DNA of 64,000 nt from Chloroflexota bacterium (lineage in GTDB: Bacteria; Chloroflexota; Anaerolineae; Caldilineales; Caldilineaceae). Each line of letters begins with the position of its first letter. The stretch's first letter is position 1. Below are positions 10,813 through 19,912 of this stretch, one piece after another. The notes under the pieces were generated by a model that worked only from the letters and a program-made list of their open reading frames with translations, did no database searches and was not told where the DNA came from. The stretch spans positions 37,853 to 101,852 of the forward strand of contig JAGWYN010000015.1 of NCBI GenBank assembly GCA_018969295.1. The letters run 5' to 3'. Made by a program: the position numbers and the translations under genes.

Positions 10813-12517
10813 CCTGGAAGCGATGGCCCAGCGCGAGCTGGAGCACCAACGCACCTTTCGTTGTCGCGTCCTCTGTTGTGCCAGCACCCCGTGTCTTTCC
10901 TCGGGGGGCACAGCAGTCTACGACGCCATCCAAGCTGAACTCAAAGCCGGCCATCTGGAGGCCGAGGTGCAGGCTGTCGCCACAGGCTGTATGGGCCCTT
11001 GCAGCCGCGGCCCGCTCGTCACCGTCCAGAGCGCAGCGGGGGACGAATTCATCTACGAGCGGGTCACCCCCGAACAGGGGCGGCAGATCGTCGCCCACCA
11101 CGCCCAGCCAGCCCCGGCCCAGCCAGCCCCGGCCCAGCCAGCCCCGGCCCAGCCAGCCCCGGCCCAGGTGTTGCCCCGCGACCTGCCCTTTTTTGCCAAG
11201 CAGCAGAAGGTCGTGCTCGCCAACAGCGGGCTGATCGACCCGGAACGGCTTGAGGAGTCTGTGGCGCGCGGCGGCTACGCCGCCATGGCCTACGCGCTGC
11301 GCGAGATGACCCCAGAAGCGGTCTGCCGCGAGATCATCGACAGTGGGCTGCGCGGGCGGGGCGGCGCCGGCTACCCCACCGGCCTCAAGTGGGAGATGGT
11401 GCGCAAGGCGCACGGCGACAAGAAATATGTCGTCGCCAACGGCGACGAGGGGGACCCGGGCGCCTATATGGACCGCACCCTCATGGAGTCAGACCCCCAC
11501 CGGGTGCTCGAGGGCATGGCCATCGCCGGCTATGCGGTCGGCGCCGACCAAGGCTTCCTCTACGTGCGCGGCGAATACCCGATCGCGGCCAAACGGCTCG
11601 AACGCGCTATCCGGGCCGCCGAACGGCGCGGCCTGCTCGGCAGCCGCGTGCTCGAAAGCAATTTCAACTTCCGGATCGATGTGCGCATCGGGGCCGGTGC
11701 CTTTGTCTGTGGCGAGGAGACTGCGCTGATGGCCTCGATCATGGGCCTGCGCGGCCAGCCCACCCCGCGCCCCCCCTACCCTGCCCAGAGCGGGCTGTGG
11801 GGCAAGCCGACGCTGATCAACAATGTCGAAACCTACGGCAACATCGCCCCGATTCTCCAAAACGGTGCCCACTGGTTCGCCTCGATCGGCACTGAACAGA
11901 GCAAAGGCACCAAAATTTTCGCCCTGGCCGGCAAGGTCGCCAACACCGGCCTGATCGAAGTTCCAATGGGCATCAGCCTGCGTGAGATCGTCTACGACAT
12001 CGGCGGCGGCGTCCCCGACGGGCTCGCCTTCAAAGCCGCCCAGACCGGCGGCCCCTCAGGCGGCTGCATCCCCGCCGAACACCTCGATACCCCCATGGAC
12101 TACGAAAGCCTCAAGGCACTCGGCTCGATCATGGGCTCGGGCGGGCTGATCGTGATGGACGAACACTCGTGCATGGTCGACGTCGCCAAGTTTTTTATGG
12201 AATTCTGCATGGACGAAAGCTGCGGCAAATGTGTGCCCTGCCGGGTCGGCACAGTCCAGATGCACCGGCTTCTCCAGCGGATCACCGAAGGCAGCGCGAC
12301 CGCCCAGGATCTGGAAATGCTCCAAGAGCTCTGTGTCATGGTCAAAGAGACCAGCCTGTGCGGGCTGGGCCAATCTGCCCCCAACCCTGTCCAGAGCACC
12401 CTCCACTATTTTCTGCACGAGTACGAAGAGCATATCCGCCACCATCGCTGCCCCGCCGGCGTCTGCACACTGGACCAGGTCCCTGTGACCGAGTTGCTCA
12501 GGAGCAAAGCGTTATGA
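10799..12517 (+). CDS. hoxF: Bidirectional hydrogenase diaphorase subunit HoxF (NADH-binding)
   Basis: The 572-residue NuoF-like subunit carries the NAD(H) and FMN sites. An N-terminal thioredoxin-like domain has Cys27, Cys32, Cys64 and Cys68 for a [2Fe-2S] cluster. A repetitive Pro-Ala-Gln linker follows at about 103-123. The NADH block GRGGAGYPTGLKW sits near residue 190, then the FMN blocks NGDEGDPGAYMDRT and GAGAFVCGEETALM. Ligands of a [4Fe-4S] cluster are in SCGKCVPCR (about 472-480) and a later SLCGLG. The ATG at 10799 follows GGAGG by five bases. The linker is encoded by four identical 15-bp repeats, which is unusual. Confidence 0.96.
   Translation: MNRSDLEAMAQRELEHQRTFRCRVLCCASTPCLSSGGTAVYDAIQAELKAGHLEAEVQAVATGCMGPCSRGPLVTVQSAAGDEFIYERVTPEQGRQIVAHHAQPAPAQPAPAQPAPAQPAPAQVLPRDLPFFAKQQKVVLANSGLIDPERLEESVARGGYAAMAYALREMTPEAVCREIIDSGLRGRGGAGYPTGLKWEMVRKAHGDKKYVVANGDEGDPGAYMDRTLMESDPHRVLEGMAIAGYAVGADQGFLYVRGEYPIAAKRLERAIRAAERRGLLGSRVLESNFNFRIDVRIGAGAFVCGEETALMASIMGLRGQPTPRPPYPAQSGLWGKPTLINNVETYGNIAPILQNGAHWFASIGTEQSKGTKIFALAGKVANTGLIEVPMGISLREIVYDIGGGVPDGLAFKAAQTGGPSGGCIPAEHLDTPMDYESLKALGSIMGSGGLIVMDEHSCMVDVAKFFMEFCMDESCGKCVPCRVGTVQMHRLLQRITEGSATAQDLEMLQELCVMVKETSLCGLGQSAPNPVQSTLHYFLHEYEEHIRHHRCPAGVCTLDQVPVTELLRSKAL
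11105..11164 (+). repeat. Four 15-bp tandem repeats in hoxF
   Basis: Four perfect copies of CAGCCAGCCCCGGCC encode a QPAPA repeat in the linker between the thioredoxin-like and NADH-binding domains of HoxF. Copy number can change without a frameshift. Similar 15-bp arrays occur at 16627, 36931 and 42425. Confidence 0.95.
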
Positions 12518-13245
12518 CAGTCGTGACCTTGACGATCAACGATGAGCTGGTCAGCGCGCAAGAAGGTGAGACGCTGCTGGCTGTTTTGCGCGAACGCGGG
12601 GTAGATATCCCCACCCTCTGCCACCTTGACGGGCTCAGCGAGCGGGGCGGCTGCCGACTCTGCATGGTCGAGCTCGCCGGCAGCCAAAAGCTGCAAGCCG
12701 CCTGTGTCACCCAGGTCCAGGAAGGGATGGTCGTCCACACCCACAGCGACCGACTGGTCAAGTACCGCAAGATGATCCTGGAACTGCTCTTCTCCGAACG
12801 CAACCACGTCTGCGCCGTCTGTGTGATGAATGGCAACTGCGAGCTGCAGTGGGAAGCCGCCAAGCTGGGGATGGACCACGTGCGCTACGAGTATCTCCAC
12901 CCAGAGCTCAGCCTGGACGCCAGCCATGACCGCTTCGCACTCGACCACAACCGCTGCATCCTCTGCAGCCGCTGCGTGCGGGTCTGCGACGAGATCGAAG
13001 GCGCCCATGTCTGGGATGTGATGGGGCGCGGGACCAACAGCCGTGTCATCATCGACCTCAACCAACCCTGGGGCTCCAGCCAAAGCTGCACCGCATGCGG
13101 CAAATGTGTCCAGGTCTGCCCCACCGGCGCCCTCTTCACCAAAGGCTCGACCGTCGCCGAGATGGAAAAACAACACAATTTTCTGCGTTGGATCCTCGAC
13201 GGCCGCGAGAAAAAAGTCTGGTCCTATGAAAAAAATGGGAAGTAG
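12514..13245 (+). CDS. hoxU: Bidirectional hydrogenase diaphorase subunit HoxU
   Basis: The 243-residue protein resembles the N-terminal part of NuoG. A plant-type [2Fe-2S] domain has Cys36, Cys47, Cys50 and Cys64. A His-Cys3 cluster region follows near residue 97 (NHVCAVCVMNGNC). Two [4Fe-4S] motifs close the protein: CILCSRCVRVC near 149 and CTACGKCVQVCP near 192. It wires HoxF to HoxY. Its ATG overlaps the hoxF stop (ATGA) and follows AGGAG by nine bases, so the two are translationally coupled. Confidence 0.95.
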   Translation: MTVVTLTINDELVSAQEGETLLAVLRERGVDIPTLCHLDGLSERGGCRLCMVELAGSQKLQAACVTQVQEGMVVHTHSDRLVKYRKMILELLFSERNHVCAVCVMNGNCELQWEAAKLGMDHVRYEYLHPELSLDASHDRFALDHNRCILCSRCVRVCDEIEGAHVWDVMGRGTNSRVIIDLNQPWGSSQSCTACGKCVQVCPTGALFTKGSTVAEMEKQHNFLRWILDGREKKVWSYEKNGK

Positions 13246-13251
13246 GCCACA

Positions 13252-13785
13252 ATGAACAAGATCAAATTTGCAACTGCCTGGCTCGGCGGCTGCTCAGGCT
13301 GCCACATGAGCTTTCTGGATCTGGACGAAAAACTGCTCGAGCTGGCCAATAAAATTGAGCTCGTCTACAGCCCGATCGCCGACGTCAAAGAGTTCCCCGA
13401 AGGGGTCGATGTCACCCTGGTGGAAGGGGCTGTGGCCAACCTGGACAACCTCCACCTGGCCCAACAGATTCGCGCCCGCAGCCGACGGGTGGTCAGTTTC
13501 GGCGACTGCGCTGTCACCGGCAATGTGCCCAGCCTGCGCAACACCCTGGGGGTCGATGACCTGCTCACCGCAGTCTACCAGGAAGGGCCAGGCCGCCACC
13601 CCGTCGGCGGCGGAGAGATTCTGCCCCGCCTGCTGCCCAAGGTGCTCCCCCTCCACCAGGTGATCCAGGTCGATGCCTTCCTGCCCGGCTGCCCCCCCGA
13701 CACAGAACGGATCTGGGCCGCCGTCAGCGCACTGCTGGCAGACGAACCCCTCCTCCTCGAACCCGCCAGACGAACTTTTGGTTGA
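13252..13785 (+). CDS. hoxY: [NiFe] hydrogenase small subunit HoxY
   Basis: The 177-residue subunit holds the proximal [4Fe-4S] cluster. Ligands visible are Cys14 and Cys17 (LGGCSGCHMS), the Cys of FGDCAVTGN and the Cys of LPGCPPDTERIW. The short length without a C-terminal Fe-S extension is typical of cytosolic group 3d hydrogenases. The gene starts six bases after hoxU and is followed 10 bases later by hoxH. Confidence 0.95.
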   Translation: MNKIKFATAWLGGCSGCHMSFLDLDEKLLELANKIELVYSPIADVKEFPEGVDVTLVEGAVANLDNLHLAQQIRARSRRVVSFGDCAVTGNVPSLRNTLGVDDLLTAVYQEGPGRHPVGGGEILPRLLPKVLPLHQVIQVDAFLPGCPPDTERIWAAVSALLADEPLLLEPARRTFG

Positions 13786-13795
13786 TCGGAGCTGC

Positions 13796-15265
13796 ATGAT
13801 GTCCAAAACGATTGTGATCGACCCTGTCACCCGCATCGAAGGCCATGCCAAGATCACCCTCCACCTGGACGACCAGGGCCAGGTCGAGGACGCTCGCTTC
13901 CATGTCACCGAATTTCGCGGCTTCGAAAAATTCTGCGAAGGGCGCAGCTTCTGGGAGATGCCCGGCATCACTGCCCGCATCTGCGGCATCTGCCCAGTCA
14001 GCCACCTGATGGCCTCCGCCAAAGCCGGCGATGCCATCCTGGGTGTCGCCATCCCCCCCACCGCCGCCCGTCTGCGTCGACTGATGAACTGGGCCCAGCT
14101 CGTCCAGAGCCATGCCCTCAGCTTTTTCCACCTCAGCGCCCCCGATCTGCTGCTGGGCATGGAGAGCGACCCGGCCAAACGCAACCTCATGGGGCTGATC
14201 GACCGCTACCCCGACGTAGCCCGCAACGGCATCCGCCTGCGCAGTTTCGGCCAGAAGGTCATCGAAATGCTCGGCGGACGCAGCGTGCACCCTGCCTGGA
14301 CCGTCCCAGGAGGGGTGCGCGACCCCCTCAGCCAAGAGAGCCGCAGCCAGATCCAGCAGATGCTGCCCGAAGCCCTGGCGATCACCGAACAGGCGCTGGA
14401 TCTGCTGCGCAGCACAGCAGACACTTACCGCGACGAAGAAGCCCTGTACGGCAACTTCCCCAGCCTCTACCTGGGCCTGGTCACCCCAGAAGGGGGGCTG
14501 GAACACTACGACGGGCTGCTGCGCGTCGTAGACAGCGACGGCACTGTCCTGGAACCCGGGCTTCCCCTCCCCCGCTACCGTGAAATTATCGGCGAAGCCG
14601 TCGAACCCTGGAGCTACCTCAAGTTCCCTTTCTACCGGCCCGCAGCCACACGCGCCGCCCACGGGGGAGCCGCCGAAACCCAGTATGCCGCCGGCATGTA
14701 CCGCGTCGGCCCGCTGGCCCGGCTCAATGTCTGCGATTTCGCCGGCACCCCACGCGCCGAAGCCGAGCTGCGCGACTTCCGCCGACTCGCCCCGCGCGGC
14801 CGCCCGGTCTCCAACAGCTTCCATTCCCACTACGCCCGCCTGATCGAGATCCTCTACTCGCTGGAACGCATCGCCGAAACGCTCGACGACCCCGCCATCA
14901 CCGACCCACGCATCCGCGCCCACGCTGAAGTCAACCACCTGGTCGGCGTCGGCGTCAGCGAAGCCCCGCGCGGAACCCTCTTTCACGAGTATCAGGTCGA
15001 CAGCAACGGAATTTTACAGCGGGTAAACCTGATCATCGCCACCGGCCAGAACAACTTGGCCATGAACCGCACCGTCAAACAGATCGCCCAACACCATATC
15101 CAGGGAGGAAAAGTGACCGAGGGCATCCTCAACCGCATCGAGCACGGCATCCGCCTCTATGACCCCTGCCTCAGCTGTTCCACCCATGCGGTCGGGCAGA
15201 TGCCCTTGCAGGTCGAAATCTTTGACTCGGCTGGCCGCCTGGTCGACCGCATGGCACGCAACTGA
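13796..15265 (+). CDS. hoxH: [NiFe] hydrogenase large subunit HoxH
   Basis: The 489-residue catalytic subunit binds the Ni-Fe(CN)2CO centre. The N-terminal L1 motif RICGICPVSH gives Cys63 and Cys66; the C-terminal L2 motif DPCLSCSTH gives Cys458 and Cys461, with His464. The 25 residues after His464 form the tail that a maturation protease removes. DPCLSCSTH is the form found in group 3d enzymes. Either of two adjacent ATGs (13796 or 13799) follows GGAG. hoxW is directly downstream. The pleiotropic hyp genes needed for cofactor assembly are not in the window. Confidence 0.97.
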   Translation: MMSKTIVIDPVTRIEGHAKITLHLDDQGQVEDARFHVTEFRGFEKFCEGRSFWEMPGITARICGICPVSHLMASAKAGDAILGVAIPPTAARLRRLMNWAQLVQSHALSFFHLSAPDLLLGMESDPAKRNLMGLIDRYPDVARNGIRLRSFGQKVIEMLGGRSVHPAWTVPGGVRDPLSQESRSQIQQMLPEALAITEQALDLLRSTADTYRDEEALYGNFPSLYLGLVTPEGGLEHYDGLLRVVDSDGTVLEPGLPLPRYREIIGEAVEPWSYLKFPFYRPAATRAAHGGAAETQYAAGMYRVGPLARLNVCDFAGTPRAEAELRDFRRLAPRGRPVSNSFHSHYARLIEILYSLERIAETLDDPAITDPRIRAHAEVNHLVGVGVSEAPRGTLFHEYQVDSNGILQRVNLIIATGQNNLAMNRTVKQIAQHHIQGGKVTEGILNRIEHGIRLYDPCLSCSTHAVGQMPLQVEIFDSAGRLVDRMARN

Positions 15266-15787
15266 ATGAAGCCCACCCTGCCCACAGCCTTAGTCTGGGT
15301 GATCGGGATCGGCAACCCCCTGCGTCGCGACGACGGCGCAGGGTGGCTGCTGGCCCAGGTGCTGGCAGCTACCCTCGCAGAGGCCGGCTGCCCCGTCCAC
15401 CTGACCCTCCAGCCCCAGCTTCTCCCCGAGCTGGCCGCCGAAGCCGTCGAGCTGCAGCCTGCCCAGATCCTCTTCGTCGACGCCAGCACCGCCGTCACCA
15501 GCCCCCAGTGCACCCCCCTCCTCCCCGGAACCGTCGCCGACAGCAGCCACGGCCTGACCCCGGCCGGCCTGCTCACCCTCCTACAGCGCCTCTATGCCCT
15601 CCAGCCAGCCGGCTGGCTGCTGCAAACCCCCGGCCAGGAGTTCGGCCACGGCGAAGGATTGAGCGAAAACGCCCGCCAGGCCCTGCAAGCAGCCCCGGCG
15701 CTGGCGGCCCGCTGGCTCGCCACCTGCCAGGCCAAAACAGATCACACCCCCCGCCCCATTTGCGAAGCCTCCGAAATTGGACTATAA
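15266..15787 (+). CDS. hoxW: Hydrogenase maturation endopeptidase, HoxW-like
   Basis: This 173-residue HybD/HoxW-type protease trims the C-terminus of HoxH after nickel insertion. The family signature is IGIGNPLRRDDGAG (residues 13-26), with a metal-binding Asp in the DDG part and a second Asp in LFVDAST. The ATG is adjacent to the hoxH stop codon, so translation is coupled. The 3' end is Pro-rich and contains the promoter-like sequence for the next gene. Confidence 0.9.
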   Translation: MKPTLPTALVWVIGIGNPLRRDDGAGWLLAQVLAATLAEAGCPVHLTLQPQLLPELAAEAVELQPAQILFVDASTAVTSPQCTPLLPGTVADSSHGLTPAGLLTLLQRLYALQPAGWLLQTPGQEFGHGEGLSENARQALQAAPALAARWLATCQAKTDHTPRPICEASEIGL

Positions 15788-15788
15788 A
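15760..15788 (+). promoter_or_regulatory. Sigma70-like promoter at the end of hoxW
   Basis: TTGCGA (15760-15765), a 17-base spacer and TATAAA (15783-15788) form a good housekeeping promoter inside the last codons of hoxW. It would start transcription near 15795, about 30 bases before the ATG at 15825. This allows the sco and cox genes to be expressed without the hox operon. Confidence 0.6.
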
Positions 15789-15824
15789 TTACATATTCTG
15801 GACATTGAGAACCAACCCGACACC

Positions 15825-16565
15825 ATGAGCGTTTCATCCAGCCAGCCCGCTCCGTCCCACAGAGAACTCAGCGGCCCACAAGCGCACGAAAGCTGGGGCC
15901 ACCGCCGCCTGATCGGCCTGTGGCTGGCCCTGCTGGCCATCCCACTGCTGGCAGTGGGGCTTTTTGCCGTGCTGCAGCCGGTCCAGGTCCTTCCCCGCAT
16001 CGGGCTGGCCCCCGGCTTCCTCTGGAGCGACCTGAACGGCCAGACATTCAGCAGCGAACTGCTGCGGGGCAAGCTGGTCGTCTACAACTTTACCAGCGCC
16101 ACCTGCACTGCCCCCTGTCTGGATGGCTCGGCAACCATGCAGCAGCTGCAAGACCGGATCGACGTACTCGACACCGGCGGCCTGCCGGTCACCCTGGTCA
16201 CCGTTTTGCTCGACGGCACAGAAAGCGATCCCGCTCTGCTGCGCACCTATGCAGCCCGCTGGAAGGCCGACCCAGAACGCTGGCGGTTTGTCACAGCCCC
16301 AGCCGACCGGCTCAAACAGGGGGTGGGCGGCGGATTTGGCCTCTACTACACAGCAACCGCTGCCGGAGAGGTGACGTTTGCCCCGCTGACCGTGCTGGTC
16401 GACGGCAACGGCATCCTGCGCGCCCAGTACAAACGGACACTGCCCGATCTGGCCTTTGTCGAACGGGATCTCGGCTTGATCGCCGCAGAGGTGCGCAACA
16501 GCAGCGGCGCCGGCGGGCTTGTCTACGAAGCCGCCCACCTCTTCGCCTGCTATGCAAGCTACTGA
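15825..16565 (+). CDS. SCO1/SenC-like thioredoxin-fold protein lacking the copper-ligand His
   Basis: The 246-residue protein has one N-terminal membrane helix (about 30-50) and a thioredoxin-fold domain outside the membrane. It has the SCO-type motif Cys94-TAP-Cys98. SCO copper chaperones also need a histidine in a D-H-S/T-S segment late in the domain; here the equivalent stretch is VTFAPLTVLVDGNG, without His. It may therefore be a thiol-disulphide partner rather than a copper carrier. The ATG at 15825 lies just after a good promoter; a TTG at 15777 is a less likely start. It overlaps the second sco gene by 14 bases. Confidence 0.82.
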   Translation: MSVSSSQPAPSHRELSGPQAHESWGHRRLIGLWLALLAIPLLAVGLFAVLQPVQVLPRIGLAPGFLWSDLNGQTFSSELLRGKLVVYNFTSATCTAPCLDGSATMQQLQDRIDVLDTGGLPVTLVTVLLDGTESDPALLRTYAARWKADPERWRFVTAPADRLKQGVGGGFGLYYTATAAGEVTFAPLTVLVDGNGILRAQYKRTLPDLAFVERDLGLIAAEVRNSSGAGGLVYEAAHLFACYASY

Positions 16566-17226
16566 GCCACAGATGGCCGCACAGCCGATCGACAGATTGC
16601 CCACACCGCCCCGCCGCAAAAAGCGCCTGCTGGGCGGGCTGCTGCTGGGCGGGCTGCTGCTGGGCGGGCTGCTGCTGGGCGGGCGGGCAGCCTGGCCCTG
16701 GCTGCAGGCTGCACCCCAGCATGCGGTCCTTCTCAATGCCCGCCAGCCGATCGCCGAGTTCAGGCTCGACTCCACCCTGGGCCACCCGCTGTCGTTGAGC
16801 CAGTTGGGCGAGCGCTACACGCTCTTTTACTTTGGCTACACAACCTGCCCGGACATCTGCCCAACCACGCTGGCCGACCTGAGCCAGGCACAGAGGCTGC
16901 TGGGAGAACAGGCCCAAAAGCTGCAGATGGTCTTTGTCACCGTCGACCCCGAACGCGACACGGTGGAGCGGCTGCGCGACTACCTGGCCTACTTTGGCCC
17001 TGAATGGATCGGGCTGGCAGGCCCCCCCGCTGCCACCGCAAACGTGGCCAGCCAGTTTGGGGTGGTCTATCAAAAGCAGCCAGCCCGCGGCAGCGCCACC
17101 GAATACCTGATCGACCACAGCAGCGTCGTCGTGCTGCTCGACCCGCAGCACCGACCCCTGCTCCTGTTTCCCTATGGGGTCAGCGGCGAGCAGATCGCCG
17201 AAGATCTGGCCGCAACGATGCGCTGA
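16552..17226 (+). CDS. SCO1/SenC family copper chaperone for cytochrome oxidase
   Basis: The 224-residue membrane-anchored protein delivers copper to the CuA site of subunit II. All copper ligands are present: Cys99 and Cys103 in TTCPDICPTTL and His189 in YLIDHSSVVVLLD. The anchor helix (about 26-44) is a run of LLGGL repeats encoded by 15-bp tandem repeats. The start is taken as the ATG at 16552, overlapping the previous gene by 14 bases; an ATG at 16573 is possible. Ribosome sites are poor, so translational coupling is likely. The ba3 oxidase genes follow. Confidence 0.9.
   Translation: MQATEPQMAAQPIDRLPTPPRRKKRLLGGLLLGGLLLGGLLLGGRAAWPWLQAAPQHAVLLNARQPIAEFRLDSTLGHPLSLSQLGERYTLFYFGYTTCPDICPTTLADLSQAQRLLGEQAQKLQMVFVTVDPERDTVERLRDYLAYFGPEWIGLAGPPAATANVASQFGVVYQKQPARGSATEYLIDHSSVVVLLDPQHRPLLLFPYGVSGEQIAEDLAATMR
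16627..16686 (+). repeat. 15-bp tandem repeats encoding the SCO membrane anchor
   Basis: Three perfect copies and one nearly complete copy of CTGCTGGGCGGGCTG encode the LLGGL-type membrane helix. Helix length would change by five residues per copy. The array is one of four 15-bp arrays in the window. Confidence 0.92.
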
Positions 17227-17329
17227 CCGCCAGATCCAACCGCAATCGGCCGGTTCACCGCTGCGATGCAACCGGTATCGATAGAGAATCGCTGAAAATA
17301 CCCAGTTTGAACCGCGAAAGGAGACTTGA

Positions 17330-17449
17330 ATGCGCAAAGAACCCGATACCCCCCAGGGCACGGTGGTGCTGATTTCGATCTTTTTGATCTTGACCGTTGC
17401 CTTGTGGTTTAACACCTACCTGATCGTGTTGTCCAGAGGAGCGAACTGA
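17330..17449 (+). CDS. Cytochrome ba3 oxidase subunit IIa (39 aa)
   Basis: A 39-residue protein with a short polar N-terminus (MRKEPDTPQG) and one membrane helix (about 11-34: VVLISIFLILTVALWFNTYL). Its size, topology and place right before subunit II match subunit IIa of ba3 oxidases such as that of Thermus. The ATG follows AAGGAG by six bases. The stop codon overlaps the ATG of subunit II by one base (TGATG), so the two are translationally coupled. It is easily missed because of its length. Confidence 0.85.
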   Translation: MRKEPDTPQGTVVLISIFLILTVALWFNTYLIVLSRGAN

Positions 17450-18045
17450 TGAGCGAACTGAGGAGCGAACAGAGCCCTGCTGGGGAGGCCCACGGCCCGC
17501 AGGAGACAGAACAGACCGAGACGCTGCACATCGAAAAATGGGAGGGGATCTGGATTCGGATTGCCCTCGGGATGACGGCTGTCTTCATCCTCGCCATTAC
17601 AGTCGCTGCGCTCTCCTTCGGCATCTCGGTGCCCGGCGTCACCGCCCGCATCTCCCCAGCTGCGCTGAACGATCCGGAGAACCCCTTCGCCACCCCTGGG
17701 CTGCGCGAACTGGCCCCAGGCAAGTACGAGGTCTATATGGTGGCCCAGACCTGGAACTTTCTGCCTGACCGCCTCGAAGTGCCGGTCGGCGCCGAGGTGA
17801 CCTTCTACGTGACCGCCCGCGATGTGGTGCACGGCATCAAGATCGCCGGAACCAATGTCAATATGATGGCGCTGCCTGGCCAGGTCTCCACACTCAAGGC
17901 GACCTTTACGAAACCCGGTGTCTACAACTACATCTGCCACGAGTACTGCGGCTACGTCGCCGGCGCGCCGATCGGCCACCACACCATGTATGGCCAGCTG
18001 GTGGTGGCCGAGGCGCCCGAAACAGCCCAGGCTCTGACCGAGTAA
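17449..18045 (+). CDS. Cytochrome ba3-type oxidase subunit II (CuA)
   Basis: The 198-residue protein has one membrane helix (about 36-58) and a cupredoxin domain. CuA ligands are His128 (VVHGIKI), Cys163, Glu165 and Cys167 (CHEYCG), His177 and Met180 (GHHTM). A single N-terminal helix is typical of ba3 enzymes. Between Cys167 and His177 there are nine residues, not the three found in the Thermus CxxxCxxxHxxM loop, so the copper loop carries a six-residue insertion. It lies between subunits IIa and I. Confidence 0.93.
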   Translation: MSELRSEQSPAGEAHGPQETEQTETLHIEKWEGIWIRIALGMTAVFILAITVAALSFGISVPGVTARISPAALNDPENPFATPGLRELAPGKYEVYMVAQTWNFLPDRLEVPVGAEVTFYVTARDVVHGIKIAGTNVNMMALPGQVSTLKATFTKPGVYNYICHEYCGYVAGAPIGHHTMYGQLVVAEAPETAQALTE

Positions 18046-18064
18046 CCCAGAGAGGAAGCAAGCG

Positions 18065-19783
<1,719 letters not shown>

Positions 19784-19789
19784 CCCTCC

Positions 19790-19826
19790 CCCAGCGGAGT
19801 GGCCATAAGCTGGCCACTCCGCTGGG
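19790..19826. terminator. Bidirectional terminator hairpin between convergent genes
   Basis: A perfect 15-bp stem (CCCAGCGGAGTGGCC and GGCCACTCCGCTGGG) with a 7-base loop lies between the oxidase gene and the convergent GH13 gene. It has no U-tract in either direction, but placement and strength suggest a shared terminator. Confidence 0.65.
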
Positions 19827-19912
19827 CCCTCTGACGCCGCCGCAAAAGCCACGGGGCAGGTTCAATCGATCCCCGAGCAGAGCCCCTTCCTCCCTGAAAA
19901 GACGGAGGATCG

